Assembly: GCA_003506635.1 (NCBI GenBank)
Contig: DNZB01000401.1
Location: forward strand, 9,259 to 15,668
Length of the DNA stretch: 6,410 nt
Reading direction: 5' to 3'
Source of the DNA: Parvularcula sp.
GTDB taxonomy: Bacteria; Pseudomonadota; Alphaproteobacteria; Caulobacterales; Parvularculaceae
Part shown: in pieces, positions 1 through 6,383 of the stretch
Position numbering within the stretch: the first letter of the stretch is position 1
Layout of the letters: every line of letters starts with the position of its first letter
Translations under genes and position numbers: made by a program
The notes under the pieces: generated by a model
Told to the model about the DNA's origin: nothing
The model's input: only the letters and a program-made list of their open reading frames with translations
The model's database searches: none

Positions 1-1128
1 CGCTTGCGGCGCGTGCGCGGCGCGTCGGCGCTCGACAATGCGCTGGTCGTCGATGCCGGCGTCACGCTCGCCGAAGCACAGGCCGCCGCCGCCGAAATCG
101 GCCGCTTATTCCCGCTGTCGATCGGATCAGAGGGGAGCTGCCAGATCGGCGGCGTCATCTCGACGAACGCCGGCGGCGTTAACGTGATCCGTTACGGCAA
201 TATGCGCGACCTTGTGCTCGGCCTTGAGGCGGTGCTGCCGAGCGGTGAAGTCTGGAACGGGTTGAAACGCCTCCGAAAGGACAACACGGGCTACGATCTC
301 AAACAGCTATTTATCGGCGGGGAAGGGACCCTCGGCCTCATCACTGGCGCGGCGCTGAAGCTCTTTCCGGCGCCGCGCGAAAGGTTGACGGCCTTTGCGG
401 GCCTCGCCACGCCCGAGGCGGCGCTGCGGCTCCTTGCACGCGCGCAAGGCGAATCAGGCGGAGCGGTCGGCAGCTTTGAACTGATGTCGCGCGGCATTCT
501 GGCTCTGGTGTTGAAGAACATTCCGGGCGCGCGCGATCCGCTGCAAGGGACGCATCCGTGGTACGCGCTGGTTGAATTTTCCGCGGGCCGCGAAGGCGTT
601 CTGCGTCCGATGGCGGAGGAATTGCTGGCGGCCGCGTTCGGGTCAGGGGAGCTTTCTGACGCGGTCATCGCCGGCAGCGAAGCGCAAGCGAAGGACTTCT
701 GGCGGCTGCGTCATTCGATGTCGGAAGCGATGAAGCCGGAAGGCGGGCAGGCGAAATACGACGTCTCCGTTCCTCTCGCCTCGGTGCCGGCGTTTCTGGC
801 GGCGGCGGACGCAAATGTGGAGCGCCTTTGCCCGGGCGCGCGAATTGTCGCCTTCGGGCACATGGGCGATGGCAATATCCATTACGACGTGCTTCAGCCC
901 AAGGCGATGGCGCGGAACGAATTCGACGCACGCGAAAGCGCCATCGAGCAAGCGGTCTATGACGCGATTGATCGATTTGAGGGGTCGATCTCCGCTGAAC
1001 ATGGCGTCGGCCTTGCGCGGCGCGACGATATCGCGCGGCGCAAGGCGCCCGCCGAAATCGCGATGATGCGTGCGATAAAAGCGGCGCTCGATCCCTTCGG
1101 AATCATGAACCCCGGCAAGATGCTTTGA
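1..1128 (+). CDS. FAD-linked D-2-hydroxyacid dehydrogenase (GlcD / D-2-hydroxyglutarate dehydrogenase family), 5' truncated
   Basis: This flavoenzyme probably oxidises a D-2-hydroxyacid (D-2-hydroxyglutarate, D-lactate or glycolate) to the 2-oxoacid and passes electrons to an acceptor. The reading frame is open from base 1, so the start lies outside the window and roughly 95 residues, including the first part of the FAD-binding domain, are missing. Counting from the TTG at base 4, the rest of the FAD domain carries GSEGSCQIGG and STNAGG near 41-58 and GGEGTLGLIT near 105-114. The C-terminal oxidase domain has WRLRHSMSEA near 233-242, KYDVSVP near 251-257, the metal-site motif GHMGDGNIH (H286, H293), SAEHGVG near 330-336 and the usual ending IMNPGKML. 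The Arg, Lys, two His and Glu positions resemble the D-2-hydroxyglutarate dehydrogenase pocket, but the substrate cannot be fixed from sequence. The next gene follows after 17 bp on the same strand, so they may be co-transcribed. Confidence 0.9.
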   Translation, partial: RLRRVRGASALDNALVVDAGVTLAEAQAAAAEIGRLFPLSIGSEGSCQIGGVISTNAGGVNVIRYGNMRDLVLGLEAVLPSGEVWNGLKRLRKDNTGYDLKQLFIGGEGTLGLITGAALKLFPAPRERLTAFAGLATPEAALRLLARAQGESGGAVGSFELMSRGILALVLKNIPGARDPLQGTHPWYALVEFSAGREGVLRPMAEELLAAAFGSGELSDAVIAGSEAQAKDFWRLRHSMSEAMKPEGGQAKYDVSVPLASVPAFLAAADANVERLCPGARIVAFGHMGDGNIHYDVLQPKAMARNEFDARESAIEQAVYDAIDRFEGSISAEHGVGLARRDDIARRKAPAEIAMMRAIKAALDPFGIMNPGKML

Positions 1129-1130
1129 TC

Positions 1131-1142
1131 GGGGAGGGGAGG
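1131..1142 (+). promoter_or_regulatory. Ribosome binding site of the putative lipoprotein gene
   Basis: The purine-rich run GGGGAGGGGAGG ends three bases before the ATG at 1146. Its internal GGAG core lies at a normal Shine-Dalgarno distance. It is much stronger than anything ahead of the other + strand genes here and decides the start in favour of 1146 over the upstream TTG. Confidence 0.6.
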
Positions 1143-1145
1143 CAA

Positions 1146-1550
1146 ATGACAAATCGATTCAAGGTCGCTGCGGGCGCTGCGGCGCTGATTGCGTCCGCGT
1201 GCGCGCGCCCATCGCCCCTCCTGCGTGACGAGCCGATCGACGGTCCTTACCGGCTGCGGGCGGTCGCCGATGCGGGGGAAACGCATATCTGCTTTCAGCA
1301 GCGCAACGGCGTCTGCGACCTGCGCATTCCGTGGCGCGTTTTCGCGATCGCCTATGATGAAGATTTCATCTCCGCGGCCGTACATCCGCTCAATGTCGAA
1401 ACGGAAAAAGTCTTCTATTATGTGGTGCGCGATTTCGATGGGTCGTACCCTGACCTGAAACGCCCGGTTCGCGGGCCCTTCAAGCGCGACGAGTTCGTGG
1501 TGGAAATGCGAAAGCACGGCGTCCCGGCCCCGAGTCTCATTACGCCGTGA
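1146..1550 (+). CDS. Putative small lipoprotein, function unknown (134 aa)
   Basis: I do not recognise this gene with certainty. The ATG at 1146 is chosen because a strong purine-rich ribosome site (GGGGAGGGGAGG, about 1131-1142) sits just upstream; a TTG at 1125 would overlap the previous stop and add only seven residues. The N-terminus is lipoprotein-like: basic MTNRFK, a short Ala-rich hydrophobic stretch, then IASAC with the candidate lipidated cysteine at residue 19. The small residue at -3 is Ala rather than Leu, so the lipobox is not ideal. The mature part has a second cysteine pair (ICFQQRNGVCDL) and a C-terminus with a GPFKRDEF element. This layout resembles small secreted proteins of about 130 residues that end in a GPL-x-x-x-x-F type segment, but no function follows. 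It sits between the dehydrogenase and yaaA on the same strand. Confidence 0.75.
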   Translation: MTNRFKVAAGAAALIASACARPSPLLRDEPIDGPYRLRAVADAGETHICFQQRNGVCDLRIPWRVFAIAYDEDFISAAVHPLNVETEKVFYYVVRDFDGSYPDLKRPVRGPFKRDEFVVEMRKHGVPAPSLITP

Positions 1551-1588
1551 CGTTGATTTTTGCGCCCGCTCGCGTCATTGCCCTTGCC

Positions 1589-2377
1589 ATGCTGATCCTT
1601 CTCTCGCCCGCAAAGAACATGAATTTCGACGCGCCGCCGGCCAGTGTGACCGCGACAAAGCCGGACTTCCTGAAAGAAGCGCGCGAGCTCGCCGCGGCGG
1701 CGCGCGCGCTCACCCCGGCGAAGCTCGGAAAGCTGATGGACATCTCGGCGAAACTTGCGGACCTGAACCATGCGCGGTTTCAAGCCTTTCGCGGGGACGG
1801 CAAGTCCAACACGCAAAAGCCCGCGGCGCTCGCCTTTAACGGCGATGTTTATCTAGGCCTTGACGCCAGGACGATGACGCCCGCCGATTTCGATTTCGCG
1901 CAGGTCCATCTGCGCATCCTTTCCGGGCTTTACGGCCTCCTGCGGCCTCTCGACGCGATCGAGCCCTATCGCCTCGAGATGTGTTCGGCCCTTAAAAATC
2001 CGCGCGGCAAGAACCTGTATGACTACTGGGGCGACAGCCTTTCGACGGCGATTAACGGGATTGTTGACGCGCAAGCCGAGAAGACAATCGTCAATCTCGC
2101 GTCTCATGAGTATTTTTCCGCCGCCGCGGCGGAAACCTTGAAGTTTCCGGTCGTCACCGCGTCCTTCAAGGAGGAAAAGGACGGAAAATTGCGGTCACTG
2201 CAATTCTTCGCCAAACGCGCCCGAGGCCTGATGGCGCGGTGGGCGATCGACAAGCGCATCACGCGCGCAGAGGACCTCAAAAGTTTCGACCTCGACGGCT
2301 ACAGGTTCCGTTCCCGCGACTCTGGCGAACGCGACTGGCTTTTTGCAAGGCCGCAGCCGCCGAAGAAGGACACCTAA
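1589..2377 (+). CDS. yaaA: Peroxide stress protein YaaA (UPF0246 / DUF328)
   Basis: YaaA is a cytosolic protein that in E. coli is induced by OxyR, lowers intracellular free iron during H2O2 stress and so limits Fenton damage; the family has also been reported to bind DNA. The start at 1589 is chosen because MLILLSPAK is the family N-terminus; the frame is open back to a GTG at 1547, which would add 14 residues unlike the family. The protein is then 262 residues, close to the 258 of E. coli. Visible signatures are SPAKNMNF (6-13), the helical LTPAKLGKLMDISAKLADLNHARF region (41-64), FNGDVYLGLDA (83-93), FDFAQVHLRILSGLYGLLRPLD (101-122), PYRLEM (126-131), LYDYWGDS (143-150), NLASHEYF (169-176) and KRARGLMARW (209-218). 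Cys132 stands where most relatives have Gly (RLEMG). No clear ribosome site precedes the ATG. The stop overlaps the stop of the convergent SRAP gene. Confidence 0.95.
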   Translation: MLILLSPAKNMNFDAPPASVTATKPDFLKEARELAAAARALTPAKLGKLMDISAKLADLNHARFQAFRGDGKSNTQKPAALAFNGDVYLGLDARTMTPADFDFAQVHLRILSGLYGLLRPLDAIEPYRLEMCSALKNPRGKNLYDYWGDSLSTAINGIVDAQAEKTIVNLASHEYFSAAAAETLKFPVVTASFKEEKDGKLRSLQFFAKRARGLMARWAIDKRITRAEDLKSFDLDGYRFRSRDSGERDWLFARPQPPKKDT

Positions 2378-3069
2378 AACAAATCACGCTGCCCGAGTTC
2401 GCGCGCCAGCGCCTCGCCCTCATTGCGGGCGTTGTTCACCGCTTTCGAGACAGCATGGTAGGACCACCAGGCTTCGGGCGCGGGCCTCACCATCGCTAGC
2501 GCCGCCGCCGCGTCCGTTTCATCCGCTTCGAGCCAGGCGGCGTAATTGGACGGCATGATGACGACCGGCTCGCGATTGTGGAGCGCGGCGACGTCCGGCC
2601 CTGCTTCCGTCGTAATGATCGCAGCGGTGTCGATCTCGCCGCCGTCCGGATCATGCGCCGTCTCCCATAGGCCGGCGAACGCGAAAAGTCCGCCAGCGGA
2701 AGGACGAATGAGATAAGGCTGGCGCGCGCCTTTCTCCGTCCGCCATTCATAGAATCCATCGGCCGGAACGAGGCAGCGCCGCCGCCTGAACGCGGCGCGA
2801 AATGTCGGCTTCTCGGCGACAGTCTCGCCGCGCGCGTTGATCAGCGGCTTCGTTCCGACCCTATCGAAATAATCCTTCTTCGCCCAGGACGGGATAAAGC
2901 CCCAGCGCATCAACGCGAATTCGCGCGCGCGACGTTCTGACATGCGGATGACGGCGATCGGCTGCGTCGGCGCGATATTCCAGCGCGGCGGAAAATTGGC
3001 GCGAATCTCGACGCCGAACGCTTCGCGCGCCGCTTCGGGCGGTGAGGTGAAGAGGTATCGTCCGCACAT
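2374..3069 (-). CDS. SRAP-domain abasic-site processing protein (SOS response-associated peptidase, YedK/HMCES family)
   Basis: SRAP proteins recognise abasic sites in single-stranded DNA and form a stable thiazolidine DNA-protein crosslink through Cys2, protecting the lesion from cleavage. The ATG at 3069 is certain on functional grounds: after Met removal Cys2 must be the N-terminal residue, and MCGRYLF is the family start. The frame is open for 100 more codons upstream, but that stretch lies antisense over the Nudix gene. The protein is 231 residues, normal for the family. Visible signatures are MCGRY (1-5), RWNIAPTQP (29-37), MRWGFIPSWAKK (54-65), LINARGETV (76-84) with the expected DNA-contacting Asn78, CLVPADGFYEW (99-109) with the conserved Glu108, and LHNREPVVI (163-171) with the conserved His164. 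All key residues are present, so it should be active. It diverges from the Nudix gene across 24 bp and converges on yaaA with overlapping stops. Confidence 0.95.
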   Translation of the reverse strand: MCGRYLFTSPPEAAREAFGVEIRANFPPRWNIAPTQPIAVIRMSERRAREFALMRWGFIPSWAKKDYFDRVGTKPLINARGETVAEKPTFRAAFRRRRCLVPADGFYEWRTEKGARQPYLIRPSAGGLFAFAGLWETAHDPDGGEIDTAAIITTEAGPDVAALHNREPVVIMPSNYAAWLEADETDAAAALAMVRPAPEAWWSYHAVSKAVNNARNEGEALARELGQRDLF

Positions 3070-3078
3070 GGCGTTTCC

Positions 3079-3086
3079 AGTATAGT
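3079..3086. promoter_or_regulatory. Shared, two-way -10-like element between SRAP and Nudix genes
   Basis: The 24 bp between the divergent start codons (3070-3093) contain AGTATAGT. Read on +, TATAGT (3081-3086) is one base from TATAAT and lies 7 bases before the Nudix ATG. Read on -, TATACT (3084-3079) is also one base from consensus and lies 9 bases before the SRAP ATG. Transcripts from these would start at or very near the start codons, giving leaderless or almost leaderless mRNAs, which fits the lack of a strong ribosome site ahead of either gene. I see no good -35 hexamer on either strand, so the call is tentative. Confidence 0.35.
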
Positions 3087-3093
3087 GTGGCGC

Positions 3094-3549
3094 ATGGACA
3101 AGGGCGACAGCGAGTTGCAAGGGATTGGAATCGGCGTCGGCGCGGTCGTCTTTCGCGGGGACGAAGTGCTGATCATCAGGCGGGGAAAGGCCCCCTTCGC
3201 CGGGCAATGGTCGATTCCCGGCGGCGGCCTTCACGAGGGCGAACGCCTGGAAGACGCCGCCTTGCGCGAAGTGCGCGAGGAGACCGCCGTCGAGATCCGG
3301 CTCATCGGACTCATTGGCGTTTTTGAGGCCCTGCCGACGGCGCGCGATGGCGAAGGCTATCTCCGTCACACGCTGATGATCGATTACGCCGCCGAATGGC
3401 TGGCGGGAGAGCCAGCCGCTGGCGATGACGCAGCGGCGGCCGCGTTCGTTCCTTACGAAGAAGCGCTGCGGCGCGTTTCCTCAGACCTCACCCGCACCGC
3501 GATTGCGGACGCCCTGAAACTTCGCAATACGGTCACTTCGGGGCCATAA
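3094..3549 (+). CDS. Nudix hydrolase
   Basis: Nudix enzymes cleave nucleoside diphosphates linked to another group (oxidised dNTPs, ADP-ribose, NADH and similar) using divalent metal. With the ATG at 3094 the protein is 151 residues; a GTG at 3085 in frame would add only three residues and is less likely. The Nudix box is at residues 44-66: Gly44, five residues, Glu50, seven residues, then REVREETAV (58-66) with the metal-binding Glu62 and Glu63. The only departure from GX5EX7REUXEEXGU is Ala65 in place of the final Gly. It follows a typical WSIPGG strand-turn and an N-terminal GAVVFRGDEVLIIRRGKAPFAG stretch. The substrate cannot be told from sequence. It diverges from the SRAP gene and is followed 24 bp downstream by the DUF2385-type gene, probably in one transcript. 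Confidence 0.92.
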   Translation: MDKGDSELQGIGIGVGAVVFRGDEVLIIRRGKAPFAGQWSIPGGGLHEGERLEDAALREVREETAVEIRLIGLIGVFEALPTARDGEGYLRHTLMIDYAAEWLAGEPAAGDDAAAAAFVPYEEALRRVSSDLTRTAIADALKLRNTVTSGP

Positions 3550-3573
3550 ACGCCTGCTAACGCCCGCTGCGCC

Positions 3574-3999
3574 ATGATAAGACTGATCTTCCTGATGTTC
3601 GCCATCGTCGCCGCCGCGCCCGCCGCCGCGCAAGAGAGCGATTACGGCGCCCGCCAACGCAGCCTTGTAAGCCTCGCGCAGATCTTCGGAGAGATTCACC
3701 ATATCCGCCGCACCTGTGATCCCGATCGAGAGGCGGATGTCTGGCGCAACCGGATGAAGCGCCTCATCGATCTTGAAGAACCCTCGTTCGATGTACGCGA
3801 GCAAATGGTTGGCGCGTTCAACGGCGGTTACGTCTCGGCGCAAGCCCGCTTTCCCTATTGCGACCGCGGCGCCGAAGACTACGCCGCGGCGCGCGCCTAC
3901 GCCGGCGAAGCGCTCGTCTCCAACCTCACCGCGCCGCTCTACGCCGACGAGCGAAACGAAGACGCGGCGAACGTGACGGTTTTCCGCGGAAACGAATAG
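3574..3999 (+). CDS. Exported protein of the DUF2385 / TIGR02301 type, function unknown
   Basis: The 141-residue product begins with a clear Sec signal peptide: MIR, a hydrophobic core LIFLMFAIV, then AAAPAAAQ with likely cleavage after Ala19. The mature protein should be periplasmic. The segment LVSLAQIFGEIHHIRRTC (31-48), WRNRMKRLIDLE (57-68), and FNGGYVSAQARFPYC (82-96) matches my memory of the small alphaproteobacterial family TIGR02301/DUF2385: a leucine-rich helix ending in RxxC, a WRxxM helix, then FNxGY and a final cysteine. Cys48 and Cys96 are the only cysteines and could form a disulfide. No function is established for the family. The ATG follows the Nudix stop by 24 bp without a visible ribosome site, so it is probably read from the same mRNA. 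Family naming is from memory, not from a search. Confidence 0.8.
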   Translation: MIRLIFLMFAIVAAAPAAAQESDYGARQRSLVSLAQIFGEIHHIRRTCDPDREADVWRNRMKRLIDLEEPSFDVREQMVGAFNGGYVSAQARFPYCDRGAEDYAAARAYAGEALVSNLTAPLYADERNEDAANVTVFRGNE

Positions 4000-4168
4000 C
4001 TTGCGAAGCAGGAAGTGGAGCGCCTTGAGCGATCAAACTACGAACCGGCGCCCTCGCGTTCGATTCGAAGAAATACGCAGAAGATTTCTGACGCTGCAAC
4101 GCGTCTGCTCAGTCGCCAGACAAATCCGAAGCGATCAGGGCTGACATTTCGCCCAAACCTCGCTCACT
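4000..4168. other. Intergenic gap without a convincing gene
   Basis: This 169-bp stretch separates the convergent ends of the DUF2385-type gene and the hemA remainder. A + strand open frame (4015-4200) runs through it, but its product is low-complexity and unlike a folded protein, and it overlaps the hemA 3' end. The only structure I see is a weak 6-bp inverted repeat, AGAAAT / ATTTCT, at about 4069-4089, with no T run after it, so it is not a clear terminator. Confidence 0.5.
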
Positions 4169-5209
4169 TCAAAGCCCTTCGGCTTGCAGCGTCTCGGTGA
4201 GCGATGCGGCGAGCGCCGCGATCTGCGCGTCAGTATGAAGGGGCCCAGGCGTTATTCTCAGTCGTTCAGTTCCCTTTGGGACCGTTGGAAAGTTGACCGG
4301 CTGAATATAGACGCTGAATTCTTCAAGCAGCCGATCGGAAATCGCTTTGCAGCGTTTCGCGTCGCCGATGAGGATTGGTACGATGTGGCTTGTGTTGTCG
4401 AATGTGGAAACGCCGCCGTGATCGAGAGCGGCGCGCACTTTGGCGACGGCGCGGCGCTGTCCATCACGCTCACGGTTCGACATTCGCAAATGACGAACAG
4501 AAGCCAGCGCGCCGGCCGCCACGGCTGGCGGCAACGCCGTCGAAAAAATGAACCCCGGTGAGAAGGAGCGGATCGCATCGATCGCCAGCGCGTCGCCCGC
4601 GACGTAGCCGCCGACGACGCCGTAGGCTTTGGCAAGCGTTCCCTGAATGAGGTCGATGCGATGCGCAACGCCTTCGCGCTCGGCGACGCCGCCGCCTTCC
4701 GCCCCGTACATGCCGACGGCGTGCACTTCATCAAGATATGTGAACGCGCCGTATTTGTCCGCGAGATCGCAAATCGCAGCGATCGGCGCAATCGATCCAT
4801 CCATCGAATAAACGCTTTCAAAGACGATGATTTTGAGCCTCTGGCGAGGCGTGGCGGAGAGCAGCGCTTCAAGATGATCAAGATCGTTATGCCGCCAGAT
4901 TCGTCTTTCGGCGCCGGAATGCCGGATTCCGGCGATCATTGATGCGTGATTGTCAGAGTCGGAAAATATCACGCAGTCGGCGAACGTGCGCCCCAAAGTT
5001 GATAAAGCGGCCTCATTTGCGGCGAAGCCGGAACCAAATAGAAGCGCCGCCTCCTTCCCGTGTAGATTCGCGAGTTCCGCTTCAAGAGCGTCATGCAGCA
5101 CCGTCGTGCCGGCGATGTTGCGCGTTCCGCCGGCGCCGGCGCCTGGCCTGCCCCATCGAAGTGCTCCGAGCCATTTGTTAGACTCGGCGGGTTTTAGGGC
5201 GGCGTTCAT
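4169..5209 (-). pseudogene. hemA: 5-aminolevulinate synthase, N-terminus removed by IS insertion; remainder open as an IS-ALAS chimera
   Basis: ALAS is the PLP enzyme that condenses glycine and succinyl-CoA to 5-aminolevulinate, the first step of haem synthesis in Alphaproteobacteria. Residues 23-346 of this frame align in order with Rhodobacter HemA from about residue 77 to the end: GAGAGGTRN (23-31), DNHASM with His88, [11 protein letters not shown] with Asp160 and His163, TLAKAYG with the PLP lysine Lys194, and TERLRITP with Arg318. The offset of 54 to the R. capsulatus numbering (Lys248, Asp214, His142) holds exactly for these positions. Genuine hemA sequence ends at base 5143. Residues 1-22 of the frame are encoded by the right end of the IS and are unlike ALAS. 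Missing are about 76 residues, including the WCGNDYLG-type segment with the glycine-contacting Asn and an Arg that helps bind succinyl-CoA, so the chimera is probably inactive. Its ATG overlaps the transposase TGA (ATGA). Confidence 0.85.
5144..5169 (+). repeat. Right terminal inverted repeat of the IS
   Basis: Read inward, TGGCCTGCCCCATCGAAGTG followed by CTCCGA matches the other end at 19 of 26 aligned positions with one gap. The first nine bases differ at one position only. The match stops where the ALAS homology begins, which fixes the insertion point between 5143 and 5144. Confidence 0.8.
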
Positions 5210-6075
5210 GCCGCCACAACTTCAGGGTAAGGTGATAGATAGTAATTTGGCAAGATCGCTTTCGGCGCGGGTGGACGATAGCCAAGCGATGAGTGCGGAC
5301 GGAACGTGTTGAAGTGGCTTCGCCACCATTCGATCAGGGTTCTGGCTTCCTTCATCGTGTAAAAGATCTCCCGCGCAAGCAACTCGTCTCTGAGCCTGGA
5401 GTTGAAGCTCTCGCAGTATCCGTTTTCCCAAGGGCTGCCGGGCTCAATGAACAATGTTTTCACGCCGAGCCGTCCGAGCCATGCGCGCAACGCCTTCTCG
5501 ATGAACTCAGGCCCGTTGTCGGAACGAATATGCTCCGGCGGTCCGTGCGACAGGAAGAGATCAGCGAGCACTTCGAGAATGATCCTCGCATTGAGCTTGC
5601 GCTCAACCCGGATCGCCAGGCACTCCCGCGTGAACTCATCGATGACGCACAGCATGCGGAACGGTTTGCCGTCATGGGTTCGATCCATCACGAAATCGTA
5701 GCTCCAGACATGATTGCGGTGTTGCGGACGCAGCCTTACGCAAGAGCCATCATTGAGCCATAAACGCCCGCGTTTCGGCTGTTTCTGCGGTACTTTCAGC
5801 CCTTCGCGTCGCCAGATCCGATAGACCCGCTTCTCGTTCACATGCCAACCGTCTCGTCGGAGCAAAGCGGCAATGCGACGATAGCCGTAGCGGCCGAACC
5901 GTTCGGCAAGAGCGACGATCGCATTTGTCAGCGCCTTCTCTCCCTGTCGGCCGCGCGCCTTCTTCCGTTGGGTCGACCGGTGCTGACCGAGCGTCTCGCA
6001 GGCCCGGCGTTCCGATACGCCAAGCCCTTCGACAACCCGGTCAACACACGCCCGGCGTCGCGAAGGGCTTAGAAG
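5206..6075 (-). CDS. IS3-family transposase OrfB (DDE integrase part of the OrfAB fusion)
   Basis: OrfB supplies the catalytic part of the transposase. The frame has no good start of its own near its 5' end (the first is a TTG at 5865, too far in), so it is expected to be reached from OrfA by -1 frameshifting and contributes 289 residues from the CTT at 6075. The N-terminal part, [13 protein letters not shown] to about residue 70, and [20 protein letters not shown] form the helical DNA-binding region. The integrase core has the triad Asp127 (WSYDFV), Asp186 (IRSDNGPEF) and Glu222 (NGYCESFN), with exactly 35 residues between the second Asp and the Glu, the IS3-type DD(35)E. The end [18 protein letters not shown] is also typical. 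All catalytic residues are present. The TGA stop overlaps the ATG of the chimeric ALAS frame. Confidence 0.92.
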   Translation of the reverse strand, partial: LLSPSRRRACVDRVVEGLGVSERRACETLGQHRSTQRKKARGRQGEKALTNAIVALAERFGRYGYRRIAALLRRDGWHVNEKRVYRIWRREGLKVPQKQPKRGRLWLNDGSCVRLRPQHRNHVWSYDFVMDRTHDGKPFRMLCVIDEFTRECLAIRVERKLNARIILEVLADLFLSHGPPEHIRSDNGPEFIEKALRAWLGRLGVKTLFIEPGSPWENGYCESFNSRLRDELLAREIFYTMKEARTLIEWWRSHFNTFRPHSSLGYRPPAPKAILPNYYLSPYPEVVAA

Positions 6076-6081
6076 TTTCCC
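6022..6081 (-). promoter_or_regulatory. Programmed -1 frameshift signal: slippery heptamer plus downstream stem
   Basis: In the OrfA frame the last codons read AAG GGA AAC TTC TAA, so the heptamer G GGA AAC (6081-6075) has the X XXY YYZ form on the correct codon boundaries. Four bases later begins AAGCCCTTCG (6070-6061), which pairs perfectly over 10 bp with CGAAGGGCTT (6031-6022) across a 29-base loop. The loop holds a small inner hairpin ACGC-CGG-GCGT. Slipping back one base leads from OrfA residue 90 into OrfB, giving about 379 residues. Confidence 0.75.
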
Positions 6082-6344
6082 TTGGCGGCCTCGGCGAGGA
6101 TCAGTTTGTCGAGGGTCAAGTCAGAGACCGCCTTCCTGAGGCGCAAGTTCTCTTTCTCAAGCTCCTTCAAGCGGCGCGCCTGATCGACGCCCATGCCGCC
6201 ATATTCACGGCGCCATCTGTAATAGGTTTGCTCGGTCACGCCGATCGCCCGGACCGCCTGGCTCGTCGTTTCGCCGCGGCTCAGGCGGACCTCGACTTCA
6301 CGCAACTTCGCAATGATCTCTTCCGGCTTGGCTCTCTTCGCCAT
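6069..6344 (-). CDS. IS3-family transposase OrfA
   Basis: The 91-residue product has the usual OrfA layout: MAKRAKPEEIIAKLREVEV, a helix-turn-helix (about 25-50, ETTSQAVRAIGVTEQTYYRW) for binding the IS ends, and a leucine-rich coiled coil (about 56-85, RRLKELEKENLRLRKAV onward) for multimerisation. The ATG at 6344 has a good ribosome site, AGAGGAGC (6351-6358 on the complement). Alone OrfA usually acts as a regulator of transposition; its first 90 residues become the N-terminus of OrfAB when the ribosome slips near the end of the frame. Confidence 0.93.
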   Translation of the reverse strand: MAKRAKPEEIIAKLREVEVRLSRGETTSQAVRAIGVTEQTYYRWRREYGGMGVDQARRLKELEKENLRLRKAVSDLTLDKLILAEAAKGNF

Positions 6345-6383
6345 GTCTCAGCTCCTCTTTCAAAGCCGAAACTAACAGATTCA

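Noticed and set aside
643..1152. 169-aa - strand open frame opposite the dehydrogenase
   Set aside because: It is a shadow of a well-supported family gene in GC-rich DNA, and its product is Arg-rich without recognisable motifs.
1547..1588. GTG at 1547 as the yaaA start
   Set aside because: It would add 14 residues before the conserved family start MLILLSPAK, and no ribosome site favours it.
3070..3369. 100-codon N-terminal extension of the SRAP frame
   Set aside because: SRAP chemistry needs Cys2 exposed after Met removal, MCGRY is the family start, and the extension lies antisense over the Nudix gene.
3981..3992. Perfect palindrome TTTCCGCGGAAA near the end of the DUF2385-type gene
   Set aside because: It lies within coding sequence, has no loop for a good hairpin and no following T run. 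A chance palindrome is likely and no operator role can be supported.
4172..4185. Hairpin AAGCC-CTTC-GGCTT at the hemA 3' end as a terminator
   Set aside because: The stem is only 5 bp, lies inside the last hemA codons, and has no T run after it.
4015..4200. 61-aa + strand open frame between the DUF2385-type gene and hemA
   Set aside because: The product is a short basic, low-complexity peptide with no ribosome site and it runs into the hemA 3' end on the other strand.
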